NCBI GenBank assembly: GCA_030737875.1 | Contig: CM060922.1 | Span: forward strand, 300,939,456-301,003,455 | DNA length: 64,000 nt | Source of the DNA: Allium sativum | Lineage: Eukaryota; Streptophyta; Magnoliopsida; Asparagales; Amaryllidaceae | Reading direction: 5' to 3' | Part shown: one piece after another, positions 1-12,464 of the stretch | How positions within the stretch are numbered: the stretch's first letter is position 1 | Layout: every line of letters starts with the position of its first letter | Translations under genes and position numbers: made by a program | Notes under the pieces: model-generated | Told to the model about the DNA's origin: nothing | What the model saw: only the letters and a program-made list of their open reading frames with translations | Databases searched by the model: none

Positions 1-1335
1 AACTCGAACCCCCCTCCACGCCTAGAAACGCATGTGAACTGATGCCCTTTGAGGCTTAATTTCAGACGATTTACTCAATTAAAGTTCATCAAACCCGTAT
101 GGATAGGAAGATCTCTCCAAGGTTTCGAATTTCCGTTCAGATTTCATGTTGTATTGCGGATTCTATGAGGAGAGATTAAGGAGGAAGGGTTTGAGCGATT
201 TCCTCCCTACGTTGGAGCTGGCGGTGGGTGAAATAAGTAAATGAATTAGGGTTTTCTAAAATTTCCTATTGGCCCATTTATATTATTTAATTTATTTAAT
301 TCCCAAAAATACCTGTTTATTGATACGAACTCCAAATCAAACCCAACGACTGTCGCCTCTAGCTAAATACCCCCATTCCGAACACAATGGGATATGTTTT
401 GTACGCCAATTCGACTGTTTCAATAAGGGGAAGCGGTTGACCGCCCTCCTATTGCTAGAATAGCCACTTCCCCCTTATTAACGCTGCCTGGACCTGACCC
501 GAATTAGCAGAAACTATATCCAGATGGATGCCGATGTTGATGAGAGTTCTGCATCATAAGATCTGAGGTCATGGGCACCCACATCGAGTTCACCGACGGT
601 GACTTAGCTCATATTTTGGGCATCTCAGTAGTCGAAGCCGAGCTTGATGATATCGATATGGAGGACCCTCAGATTCTTCAGCGTATCTTTCTTGGATATT
701 TAGGCAGAAAATAATTAAGGGTAAGTGGATAGAAAGGTATATAAATATATGAGAACTTCACGGTTAGGGGTTCACTTCTCGGTTTAATAATCAATTAAAT
801 TATAATTTAAAGGGCTTCCTAAATATATGCATACAAGGTCTATCTTGGTATTATATCTTGGAATACCACTTTGGGAAGAGTAGTAGGGTCGTGCGTAAAC
901 ATCTACAAGGTTAGGTTAGAATCACTAACCTTGATAGGTATATATCTTGGGTTGAACCAAATGGGATACATCTTTGTATTATAATTTGTGTTGTACATTT
1001 CCTGTTCACCAGAATCTTGTTGTTCTGACCCCTCCTCATTACAATCTCCCAAGTTCTCTAGATAAGGTCGGGTTCTCACAAGTGTTTAAGTTTGGTCTTC
1101 TATTCTCGTTCTCTCTCATGCTCGTTATTGGCAAATTGACTTACTTTGAAAAAGGTAGTTACTTGAGTTAATACTAGTTTATCCTATTTTGTTTCCGCTA
1201 TGAGTTATCTTATCGTACTCTGATTATGCTCATGCTCATTTACTGCAAGTATCAGATTTACACGCTCCATGCTTGGATGTGTTTGAGTTTCGATTTTTGT
1301 CAAAATTTGGGCGTAAAAAAGTGTGGGGTGTTACA
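1..1335 (-). mobile_element. Partial gypsy-type LTR, minus strand, cut by window edge
   Basis: The segment ends on the plus strand with GGGGTGTTACA, so the minus strand reads TGTAACACCCC, the usual start of plant gypsy LTRs. About 950 bp inside this end, 325-440 is a close inverted match to 6950-7065, which lies at a similar distance from another TGTAACA start at 6215. No gag-pol coding remains. The far end and any target duplication lie outside the window, so whether it is a solo LTR or part of an element cannot be told. Confidence 0.6.
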
Positions 1336-2950
1336 GTATATCACATCACGACCAGTATCATATCAACCCAGCACTGACCACTTCAACTTAAGTTCACAAT
1401 CGAAGCACTACACATCATTGATTTGCACATCAATCACCTGAAGTTAATTCAACACCAAACTTCATCAGCAACCCCTAGAAGCCATCATTATCAAGACCCC
1501 AAAGCCTTGACCCTCCATCTTGCTTCCTGATGGATCGATACTGGTCCATAAACCATGGACCAATACTGCTCCTCATACTTAGCCATTCTTAGCTAAGCAA
1601 CTCGACCATTTTACTATGATCCCACGGTAATTCATTCCGATCAATTTTCGAAGTGTTTCACCCATCCAGTAAAAACTCCTCGTGGTCCATCATTGCACTT
1701 GAGCGATCAACCTTTGACCCATCCAAAAACACCCCAAATGACTTGAAAATTTGCAGGCAGCTTTGATTTATCACCATGACGCCTCATTCCAAAATTCATC
1801 ATCATTCATCACACGGTAATGGATCTGTTCCAGTCCGCATTCATGGACCGATATTGATCCATACAGATAGTGAATTTCGATCCCAAACGTTCTGAGTACC
1901 CTTGTATCGTATTCCAGATCTCCTCCACCAAGTTTCGCCTGAATCCAATCATCTGAATCTCCGATTTGCTTTATTCTTCAATCCAAAGATTTATGGCAAC
2001 TAATTCTAACAAATAACTTAAACGATGCAATCAATTCAATCAAAACAAATAACAAATCATTAAATATTGATCATAAAAAAATTCATATATTATAAACACA
2101 ACATAAGTTAATGGATCTAACATGAATTGGATCTAAACATTCATAAGGATGTGATAAATCTAGCAAATATCTGATTTACATGATTAAATTATATTTTCCT
2201 AGGACATCCAAGTCTCAACTAAGCATATATGAGCAGGTCTAGGGTGAGTTTGACATATAATATCTGAATTTGATTCTAAATTACCCATATAATCCACAGC
2301 ATCTATGTGAAAGATATCTATCACTCACCAAGTCTAAGATCCAATGTAAATCCGATGAATTCAAATCTGGACAACGATGAAGAACCCCAAAATTGATGCA
2401 ATTTGATGTGATCTAATCTTCTTTGATGATGGTCTAGCCTCTAGATACAATTGATGATGAATTAGAATGAGTAAGATGAAGCAATTAAGGATTAGGTTGA
2501 AACCGAGAATCACAAGCGCCCAACCTAATTTTGAATGAAAAGAAAAACCCTAATTCTTCCCCGAAATTGCTTTATTTATATCAGCATGTCATTAGCCTGA
2601 TTGGCTTGACTAATTAGCCCATCGGTAACTAATTAGTCTGCCTAGCTGAAGCTGAAACTTAAAGCAACGATTCCTCCCAAATCGTTGAACTAAATCTTTC
2701 ATAAGACCATTCTACGGAGTCGTAAACCACCGTCCCGAGCTAATGAGACTGATTTCAGCACCTGATTTGATCCCTATCAAAAGTTATAGCCAAACAATAT
2801 TCATAAGGGTAAAACAGTCACAATTAAGTCTAGTAAAAATCACGGACTTGTCTCACATCCCAATGAATAACATATTAAAATTTGACAATAATCTGACTAC
2901 TAGGGAATTAAAAATAATTATTTTATGATCCTCCACAAATGGTCAGCATC
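1336..2950 (-). mobile_element. Probable LTR remnant, minus strand
   Basis: No gene is seen. Read on the minus strand, the region has an AT-rich upstream part, a TATA-like GATATAAATAAAG (2571-2583) and then a run rich in CCTAA/TTAGGG-type 5'-leader sequence, an arrangement common in plant LTR promoters. Clear TG/CA ends were not found. Two GGTCCAT-containing inverted repeats occur near 1538-1567 and 1840-1865. Assignment to an LTR is inference from composition and layout. Confidence 0.35.
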
Positions 2951-4059
2951 TTAAACCTTTTTTGGAATTACCCAGTGATCGAGAGGAGGAGCTCATGGTT
3001 CTTCATGAGCCATGCTATGTCGAGTAAGAAGTTTTAACTCCTCTTTGTAAATATGTAGATAATTTTTTCCCATTCACTTATTACGTCATGCATTGACTGT
3101 AGGTAGTCAAAACCAAATGTGGTGGAAAGTCGCATTTTCATTTTATTTTGCATGGTTTAGGTTGGCATTTTTTTCTTTCTCTTAAAAAACAAAAATTTTA
3201 TAACTTAGAAAAAATGCATTTTAATTTACTTTTAAATAGGTACGATGAAGTAAGCATACGACCATCGTAAAATTAAGATTTTTGGAAAATTACTTCTCTT
3301 AATGGATAACAAAAGAAAAGAAAAGTTTGACTTATGAGCAACTTTAGTGTAACTGGTATATCGGGAGATTCATAGGTGATGCTTGTGAAGTGTTTTCTAA
3401 ATTGTAATTTTTGATTAAAAGAGTAGTTGATTTAAAGTACTTGCGATAACATTTTTGATCTTTTAAGTCAAGTTATGCTAAGACATTCTCACTTAACTAT
3501 CTATTTTCAAAATAATTTAATGAACCCTAGAATGCTCATGACTATGTATTCACTTTCATTTAAAAGTCCTCACGGTTATGCGTAGATGAATTACATTGAC
3601 CTTTTCTATATTACACTTTCATTCTCATTGAAAAGTCCTCATAATTATGCATGGATGGTTCATATAAGAGAATAATAAAAGTCCAAATATTCTTCTAATC
3701 TCATTTAAAAGCTCCAACGGTTATGCATGGTTAGAAATACTGGACAATTTCCTCAGTTTATCTGAGTTAGGCATATATATATATAATGTTAATATCAATA
3801 TTTTTGTGAATAATAATAAGAAAGTAAGCACTGAAATCCAAGCACAATCTTCACTTATTTGCTCTAAATTGTTATTTAAAAAGAAATAATAATGCCACTT
3901 TTCAAATGTAGACGATCAATAATGAAATTCATTTCATAATTGCACTATGTTTCCTACCTAAACAACTAGTTAAGCTAGATGACATTCGTTGCAATAACTT
4001 AGCCTTTGTTTGAAGTTTTGATTAGTAAATGACTAAAATTTCATGGTGACGATCCAAAC
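2951..4059. other. Intergenic sequence, no gene seen
   Basis: No open reading frame or recognisable protein fragment. A degenerate direct repeat occurs three times, at about 3556, 3617 and 3699. Each copy has a CATT-AAAAG core followed by a CGGTTATGC-like motif, spaced 60-80 bp apart. A short inverted repeat (GGCTCATGAAGAACCATGAGC type) sits near 2990-3012. Confidence 0.4.
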
Positions 4060-4345
4060 TTGTATCCAACTTACTCGTGCCAAATTTAAAAGTAAATTAT
4101 CCATTTGTAAATATTTTTTCAAATACTTGCATTTGGAAACTTTTGCGTTGCATTTAGATTTTGTGGGTAGTATCCACTGAAAACCTCACGAGACAACACT
4201 CGTCCTACTTGGGACACCCATAGATTTAATGGCTTATTGCATATGTTCAATGTAGTCGTGCTTCCTACGAAAGTGGATTTATCTTAGTTTTTTCCTTTCC
4301 TTTATTCGAGGACAAATAAAAAGATAATATGGAGGTATTTGATGT
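4060..4345 (+). mobile_element. Possible 3' tail of an Athila/Tat-like gypsy element
   Basis: The stretch ends with an ATTCGAGGACAAATAA-type motif, then a purine-rich tract (TATGGAGGT) and TTGATGTACATG at about 4339. Many plant Athila/Tat-lineage elements have a CGAGGAC motif, a G-rich polypurine tract and an LTR starting TGATG just after their last coding region. No reading frame is intact here, so the assignment rests on this motif order only. Confidence 0.3.
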
Positions 4346-6214
4346 ACATGTAAATGTGCACATTTTTACTCACATATTTAATCTTGTTTTAGTCAATAAA
4401 TGAACACATTATGCTATTTTACGTGGTTACAATAATTTAACTGTTTTCAAATCATCATTCATTTAAGGAGGTAAAACAGTCATTTGTGCATGTGCTAATT
4501 TTTAATAAAATTTACTTGTGCTTTCCAACTGTTTTTTTAGGAATTAAGAAGTAAACTTGAAGAGACTTTCATGAAAATAGACAATATAAAGATATGCATG
4601 TACATCTATAAGGAGAAGAGGAAAATAATTTATCGCTTAGATGATGGAGGACCCCGCCTGCCCACCTAAACCACTTTCCTTAAGGATACAACTAGGAGTT
4701 AATGCACTAGTTAAAATCGACAAAAGAGCTTCATACATTTTGAATGAAGGATTATGAGCTAATGACAAGAAGCTTCTACACATTAAGAGGGTAATTTAGG
4801 TAGTTCTCAAAAAAGAGAATTATGGTCTTGATTATGTATAAATACCCTTATTGTTTCATATAGATATTTTTTAATATTAGACCAATACATATACATATAT
4901 ATATGTATGTATATGTATGTGTGTGTGTATATATATATGCAAATGTAACACAAAAACTCAAATGGAAAAAAAAATGGCTTCCCAAGCCTTCTCTTCTATG
5001 CTTTTTTTTTGTTCATTTCTATTTACATGTTTTCTTTATATTGTTAGTAGATTAGATTTACTTTCATGAAAGTAGTAGAGCCTTTTTTAAGCAATTTATT
5101 TAGTAATTAATCTCTTTTCTTCAAAAAAATTTAGTCTCTACTTTTGTTGTTTTCAATGTTGTACTCTATTTGTGTTGAAATGATGATACAAATGAGAAGC
5201 TAAATCCCTACAATTTATGGTAATGAAGCTTTCTCATATCAATGTAGATTCAACATAATCTTATATATTTTTATCTCTTTGTACTTAATGAGAATGGATT
5301 TTTTTTGTTTATATGTGTTTCATGTTGCATTTGATAGCTTCTTTTGTTCATAACATAGAGGATAAGCTTGACTCATGAATGAAAAATGGTCTCTTCATCC
5401 AAAATATGATCATGGAAATCAAATGAAGTTTTAATTAAAATTTGATGATCTATGTTACTAATTAATAATAAATAGATCATACTTAAACTAGATTTTTGTT
5501 TCATCTCAGTGTCGTGTTTCATGAATGTGAAAAAAATATAGTAATAATATATGTATTATAGTTTGATGGCTCAGTTTGTATTTTATGTTGATTATATATG
5601 TTATACTTTAACTAGATCATTATGTGAATTTATGTTGATCTATGTTAACAAAGAAAAAAGTGGATTTTCCTCTAAATTGGCTTTTAATCTCATAGTTTTT
5701 AAACATTTGCTAACTTTAGTTTTCTAATTTTTAATTACTCACAATCTAAAATTGATTGAATTTGATTGAGTAGAATTTTGAAACAAATTCTTTCTGTGTG
5801 AATCGATCTGTTTTCGCCATGTACTATAAGTGTAAGTCATGCGATTGCTGTAACTATTTCTATAATTCACGACGGATTTCTAATTAAATAGAAATTTCTG
5901 TAGCAACGAACATATGCAACTCAATGTGATGACCTAAAGATTCAAGTATCAAATATGGGTAAAACCACTAGACAACAGTCTAGATAACGTAGTAGAACAA
6001 CATCTTAGAATGATCCTATGGATCGATATCTCCCATTAGCAAGAGGTATACATTCCCTGACATAGAAAAATGAGTTTAACTCAAAGATTCTTCAATATCT
6101 CATTAAAACAATAAAGGCGATTATGTAAAAAAACATAGAATCAAGACACTAACACCAAGACCGATTCACCACATGGATCAGAGGCACTAGAAGATCAAGT
6201 TAAGGGATTAGTAC
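4346..6214. other. AT-rich sequence, possibly old LTR, no gene seen
   Basis: No coding region is supported. It holds a mixed TA/TG microsatellite near 4895-4940 and long T-rich runs. It may be the LTR following the tail at 4060-4345, but no second LTR copy was found in the window to test this. The last 250 bp before 6215 resembles unassigned retroelement internal sequence, without a usable reading frame. Confidence 0.3.
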
Positions 6215-9200
6215 TGTAACAACCCTGATTTTTGGAACCAGTTTAAAATTTATTTTTAATTGATTTTAATGGATTTTAAATATTTAAAATGATTTATTTT
6301 GAGAATTAACGATTTAAAATTTATTTAAATTCAAGTTACAATGTATAAATTTAAATTTAAATTTAAATTAAAACGAGCGCATAATGTCGCGATACTTTGA
6401 AATTTTAGTTTAGAACTTCAAATGAATATACAAAATTCAATATAAGTTAGATTTTGATAAAACAAGAAACGTTAGGATCTATTTAATTATATCTTTCTAA
6501 TGAATGTGAAAATTTTAGATTTTCATATTACAAATTGTAAGTTACGACCAAATCAAAATTTAAAATAGTCGTTACTATTTTAATATTATTTAAGCCCATA
6601 AAATAACCCTTTTATAAACAACCTCCATTTCCGACAAAACTAATTTTGATTGATCTGAAACGTCAAATTATCGTCAGTTTAAAATTTCAAGTCAGTCGAA
6701 ATTAATATGTTAGCGTAGTGAATTTAAACTCCTGCTCAATTTCAGTTGTAAATTAAATAAGCTAGTAATAATGTCATTTTTCAAACAATCTCCAAGTTCG
6801 ATGAAATTATTTTTTTTACAGCCGTATTTGCCAAACATAGGTAGATTTCAAATTTCATAATTTTTGGAGTCAGTACGTGGTCGTTGCAAATTAAAACGTA
6901 CGTTTAAATTCAAAATTTAAAGTTATATTTTATTTTTGATAAAAACTGATTAAAACATTCGAATTGCCTTACAATACATATCCCATTGTGTTCGGAATAT
7001 GGGTATTTGGTTAAGGGCGACAGTCGTTGGGTCTCGTTTGGAGTTCGGAGCGTTAAACAAGTGATAAATCAATTAAATATTATTATTTATATAGTATATA
7101 TACCCGTAAAAGTCCACAAACCCTAATTCTCTTTGTTTTGTTGTCAGCCCTTGTTCTTGTCGCCGTTTGAACTAATGAACGAACCATGCTGTTCTCTCCT
7201 CTCTTTTTTTCTAAATCCATGGCGTATTATTGAAAACTTCTAACTGCAAAATTGAAGTTCTACGTGAGGTCTTCATCTTCAACGGCTAGGATCTGAAAAT
7301 GTTCTGAGGCTGGGGAGAATTTGATGCTCATGTCGTCGAGTTCTCCCGCAATTTCAAGGCCACTAGGGCTGTTGAGTTTAACAAGGTGGAGGGCGCAGTT
7401 GAAGGACGTCGAGGTCTACCGTGTGGCACATTCTAATCTTGCTCTGGTCAAGCGTGGTGGTGGCTATTTATAAACCTAGGAGGCAACGCCGTGTTTTTTT
7501 GGGTCTAAACAAATAAAAATGGTTCAGGAAGAAGAAAGGGTTAAGACCCCCTTAATTACGTAATTAATTTAATTAATTATGATTATTTAATAAAATTATG
7601 TAATAAAATGTTCAGACCTTCATAACCTTTGCAAACTGAATCTGAATTCAGCGAAACTAAGTGCGCTGGAATCATGAAATCGAGATCTACGCAAATGGAA
7701 CAGACCAGAACAGATTCAGAAGCAGTTGGAATTTTTGATAAAATTATACGCCTATTTAATTTTATTAAATCAATTGTTTTAATAACGATTTCGAAACCGA
7801 TCAATGTGAGAACTCTCTCACTCAATTTTTTTGTACAGTTATTTATTTTTATAACTGAAAACATATTAATGTCCTATGTGAATTTTTATCTATTACATGC
7901 AATATTCCTTGAGTTCTACACATGAACAATTCACCAAGTTTATTTGTTATTAGAAGCGTTGCTTGAATATACGACACTCGTTTTTCAAACAATATGGATG
8001 GACACTCTGTGGCGCCTTAAATGACATTGTTGATTATTCTTGTTACGATTTGACTACGAATTTAAAATAATTAAAATATTAAAATGATGGTAAATTATTA
8101 GTGGTGGTTGAAATTGGACTAAATATCCATTTACAAGTCGATCGACTTGTTTATGTTCACCCATTTAAATAATATCGAGTGAAAAAATAAATAATTTATT
8201 AACTAATTATTTATTGGTTAAAAACCCCCCTTGGGTATTGAGATAATATTTGATTTACACTAATCCCAAGTGTTTAGATTGGATGTTAATCAATTGATTG
8301 ACAGACCTTTATAAGGGTTATATTGTTATTTAATGCTTATACAGTTGTAGATGCACTCTGGATGTGAATTGGATGTCTAGTAATTATTTATAATTATTGT
8401 TGAATACATGTAATGTATGAAATCCATATAAATAAAATTATATGGTAATTGATTGAGTCTCATTTCAATTAGGAAATAATGAATATTTTAATATAATATT
8501 CAGTGAAGAATCAAAATATGATTTTGATGTCTGATTTTGGATGGATACAGAAATTATAAAATTATAATGGATATTGAGAAAAGTTGATTTCAAAATCTAA
8601 TATTTTGAAAATATTATTATTTTAATATTATAATAATATGGGATGTTCAATTTTAATTTAAAATTGAAATGGAAGTTGAAATCGTTTTTAAACAAATTTA
8701 TAAATGTTTTATAAAATACGTTTTGAATGGAAATGGAATAAATCTATATTATATATAATATAATGGCTTAAAATGAAGATATTTTATTTTTAAGTAAAAT
8801 GATTGAAATAAAATTTCAAATGGTAGTTGTGAATAATTTATAATATTTATAAATTATTTTGGAAATGTTTTCGATTTTATTTTAATTTATAAATTGAATT
8901 CGTGTTTGAATAGAAGCGTCGCACAACGACAGTTCACGAACATCAACCCGTAACTTCGTATTGACGTAACAGGAGATCCGACCGTCGGATTCCTGAAACG
9001 GGAACCGATGGAACTGTAATGAGCTTTCTAATATAATAAGAATTTTTGAAATCCAACGGTTTGATTTTAAGATAAGTCCAAATTAGTCTTGGAAAAGGTC
9101 GCTATGGACGCAATTCGGTAGCCGATATTGGAAATCAATTGTAAGGGCCTTAATAAAATTATTAAAAATATGGATAAATTATGTAAAATCATAATAAATG

Positions 9201-9445
9201 TTTTGAAAATATTTTGGATGATATTCCATTTTTGAAAAGATAAATGATATTTTTACCTGAACAGGCTAGTTGATAACTAGTATAAGAATTCAATGGTTTT
9301 AAATAACATATGGAATTGTGAATAGTTTTAATATAACTAGAATTTTCCAATATAAAAGCTGGATTGGATTTGAATGGAAAATATCTTTGGATATTTCAAT
9401 ATTGGATTCAGTGATTATACGGATATCATTGAGGAATTTGAAAGA
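6215..9445 (+). mobile_element. Gypsy-type LTR sequence, left part
   Basis: Begins TGTAACAACCCTGATTTT, the usual plus-strand start of plant gypsy LTRs. The segment at 6950-7065 is repeated in inverted orientation at 325-440. An odd-centred palindrome ATCCGAC-C-GTCGGAT lies at 8976-8990. It runs without a visible break into block A (from 9446), but block B lacks this part, so it is uncertain whether 6215 and block A belong to one LTR. The paired reading frames at 7583-7925 and 9299-9589 look like AT-rich chance frames. Confidence 0.5.
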
Positions 9446-10540
9446 TATAGATATCTTTATTCCCAATACGATATTTGTTGGTTTCAGAATTCGATATTTA
9501 ATATAAGCCGATATGATTTCTATACAGAGCCTTATATTTAATATCAAAATGGATTTAGGGTTTGTTGTGAATGATGTCTTTAATAACATTGTTCTTAAAC
9601 CCAGCTAAAAGTGAAGTTTTCCAATTAATAAATATAATTGGAATTAAATGGAATTGGATTTTGGGTTTATCGTGAGCGATGTTTTAAATAACATTCGTTC
9701 CATAACTGAATTAACAGTGAAGTTATGATTTGGAATTTATAAATCCTTTAACTAAGATTTAATGGAATTTTTCCAAAGTAAAGTTTTCCAATTTAAATAC
9801 ATATAAAATTAAAATTAAGTGGAATTCGATTTAACAATCGAGATAAGTTTCTGTGAAGGAAGAAAATTACTATTTATGGAATTTAAAAGGGTTTTCCGCT
9901 ATTCCACTTATATTATAGTCTGATACGGAAATTTATATCGATTATAAACTATTCAGATTTCCGTGAAGGTTCCATATTAAATGGAAGATGATTTTGGGTT
10001 TATCTTTGAACTGTACTTTAAATGGCATTGGTTCTTTAACCTAGTTAAAGATAGGATTAATTTCCTAAAGTTGAATAATCATTAAATAATGATTTTTGAG
10101 ATTAAGACTAAATGGAGTTTTAACGAATCTTTAATTAGATTGAAATGTGAAAAAGGTAATTAAATTTACCGAATTCAAGAAATGTTCAAAATGGAGTACC
10201 ACCGGTTTTACTCCATGCAATAGTTAAATCTTTAATTAGATTTGAACGTTAAATGGTAATTAATTTTACCGATAACACAATGAGTGTTGGATATGGAGTA
10301 CTACCAGTTTTTCTCCATGCGATGAATAGGTTGGGATTGGGATGATAAAATTGTGATTACTTCGGTAAGGCTCGATAATCCCGACTAGTTGATAAACCTT
10401 AATTTGGTTTAAGTTGTGAAAAGACATTACAAAATCTTTTGAAATGATTTCCAAGGAATGTATTAAACAATGATTTTAAAAGAGTTAATCTTTGATAAAA
10501 TTAATGGGAACCTTTCCCAAAGATAAGAATATTTGAATAA
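9446..10540 (+). repeat. Block A, left segment (direct repeat of 22372-23450)
   Basis: Collinear with block B from the GATATC motif to the LINE insertion point, with scattered substitutions and small indels. The sequence is LTR-like, with many short AATTGGAATT-type subrepeats, and non-coding. The left limit is where copy B is cut off by the copia-type LTR, so the true repeat may extend further left in A. A diverged minus-strand relative of the block's right part lies around 60620-60870. Confidence 0.8.
10525..10540 (+). repeat. Target-site duplication, left copy, of L1 LINE
   Basis: AAGAATATTTGAATAA immediately precedes the LINE. The same 16 bases follow its A-tail at 16243-16258 and occur once, uninterrupted, at 23435-23450 in block B. 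Confidence 0.92.
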
Positions 10541-10569
10541 CCATCAATTCATCTTTTTTACTTTTTTTC

Positions 10570-12462
10570 ATGTCAGCTCAAACCCATCCTCATTGTCCTT
10601 TCCCGCCCTCTCCCATCGCCGTCCAAGCCGCTCCTGTCATGTCTCCCTCGTTTCCCAATCCGCCTCCGCCAGACCCTCCTCCTAATCCTCCAGATCCCTC
10701 CCTCAATGTCATTTCCTCTATCCCTTCCTCTTCTTCAGCTAATCAACCCCCAAATGCAAGCAGTCAACAGCCATGGACTTATATGTTTCAGCGAAAACCT
10801 CTCAACACGGGAAAGTACATGCCTGTTGACTTGAAACTTGTAAAAGTAAATGGAACTCTTAAGCTTATCAGCGGTGTGCCGGAAGCTGGAATTGAAGTAT
10901 GGAGGGAATACCTTGTTGGGCTTTTCTTGGACAAACCGCTCTCATAAACTGCAGTAATAGCTAAGCTCAACTCTACTTGGAGGTTAAAAGGATCAGTCAA
11001 GGTAAAATCTGATGGTGTGTTGTTCCTTTTTGAATTTACGTGTTCTGAAGACAAAAAGAAAATCCTTGAAGCAGACCCGATAACTATGAACAATAAACTC
11101 TTTATACTCAAGCAATATGACCCAGCGATAAGCAATGTGAGTGGAAACATAAAAAAGGTCCATGTTTGAGTAAAGTTATATAATATCCCGTTATTTGCTT
11201 GGTGTAATTTCGAAGTTAACTGGATTAGTAGCATGATTGGTAAGATGTTGTGTATGGACGAGATGACGGAAAGCAGGCAAAGGCTAAGGTATGCGAAGTG
11301 TTTGATAGAAATACAGCCTGATCAAGAGCTTATAGATGATTTTTTAGTGGAAACTGTTGAAGGAGGAGTTCAAAGAATATACGTTGAATATCAATGGGAA
11401 CCAGACATATGTAGTAAATGCCATTCTTTTGGTCATCTGGAGGAAAATTGTGATAAAGATGAGAAAATAGTTAACAAGGAAAACATGAAGCAGCAGCAGA
11501 CGGTGAACTTAAGAAGAACTGAAAATGTTACAAGGCAGGAACAAACTAACCATCAGGTCAAAAACAACCAGAACTGGAAGACAGTGCACAACAGGAGGAG
11601 CAGAAATGTAAATCAAAATGGTTTAAATGGTCTAAATCAAAGGGAGAAGGGAAGCTAGGTTGCAACAAGGAAAAAGGTTGTGAATGTAATTGAGAAAGAA
11701 AACATTTTTCAAGTTTTAGAGGAAGGAGAAATGGAACAAAGTAAAGAAAAGGAAGCTGATAATGATCAGAATGTTGATGATTACGAGGACTTAGATTTGC
11801 AAGACATAGGAAACTATGAAAATCCAACACTAGAAGAATTAATGCAAATGAAATGTGGACCAGTGGGACAGCAAGCTAATGTTCTAAATGTAATAAATGG
11901 TGATGAAATCAATGACGTAGATCTAAATGAAGAGGAGCAAATTTTTACATTTATCAACGAAATTGTCATGCAGGAAAGTTTGAATGATAGAAATAATAGC
12001 AGTAGCAAGGGAATATTGAACGATAACAATACACTGAAAGAAGCAGAGGACATCAGAGTAATTAACGTTTTAGAAGCGGCTATTGATCCAAACATTAATG
12101 TGGACGTGGTCAATACTTGTATGGGACATGCAAATATGGACAATGTTTCTGTTCAATTGCAATCCAAATCCATCGAAACACAGTCCTTGTTTCCAAACCT
12201 TTCCATCGAAACACAGCCCTCATTTCCAAACCTCTCTGAATTTCAACTTGCCTCAACGTCTCATGTGTCAAAGCTGAACCCCAATCCTTATTCTAATATC
12301 ATCCCTCCTAAAGCTTACAAGAAACCTCCTTTTGAATCATTTTCTCCGGAGCCTCCGGATAAAAATAACAATGGTAAAGAGCTTTCCACTCCTACCTCTG
12401 TACAAAGCCAGTACATGTTAAGGAGTACGAAATACCGTGGCAACTTACCCCCCACAGTTTAA
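10570..12462 (+). pseudogene. LINE ORF1 (RNA-binding/gag-like), three in-frame stops
   Basis: The start at 10570 is the first ATG of the element. All parts are in one frame, interrupted by TAA at 10945-10947, TGA near 11167 and TAG at 11656-11658, and the frame ends with TAA at 12460-12462. The N-terminus is proline/serine-rich. The middle matches the DUF4283 pattern of plant L1 ORF1 proteins, with WREYLVGLFL followed by a GSVKV...FLFEF region. A zinc knuckle follows at about 11405-11450 (C-x2-C-x4-H-x4-C, in CSKCHSFGHLEENC). The C-terminal part is acidic and glutamine/asparagine-rich, without a recognised fold. In related LINEs this protein packages the element RNA. Only point nonsense changes break it, so the decay is fairly recent. 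Confidence 0.85.
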
Positions 12463-12464
12463 TT

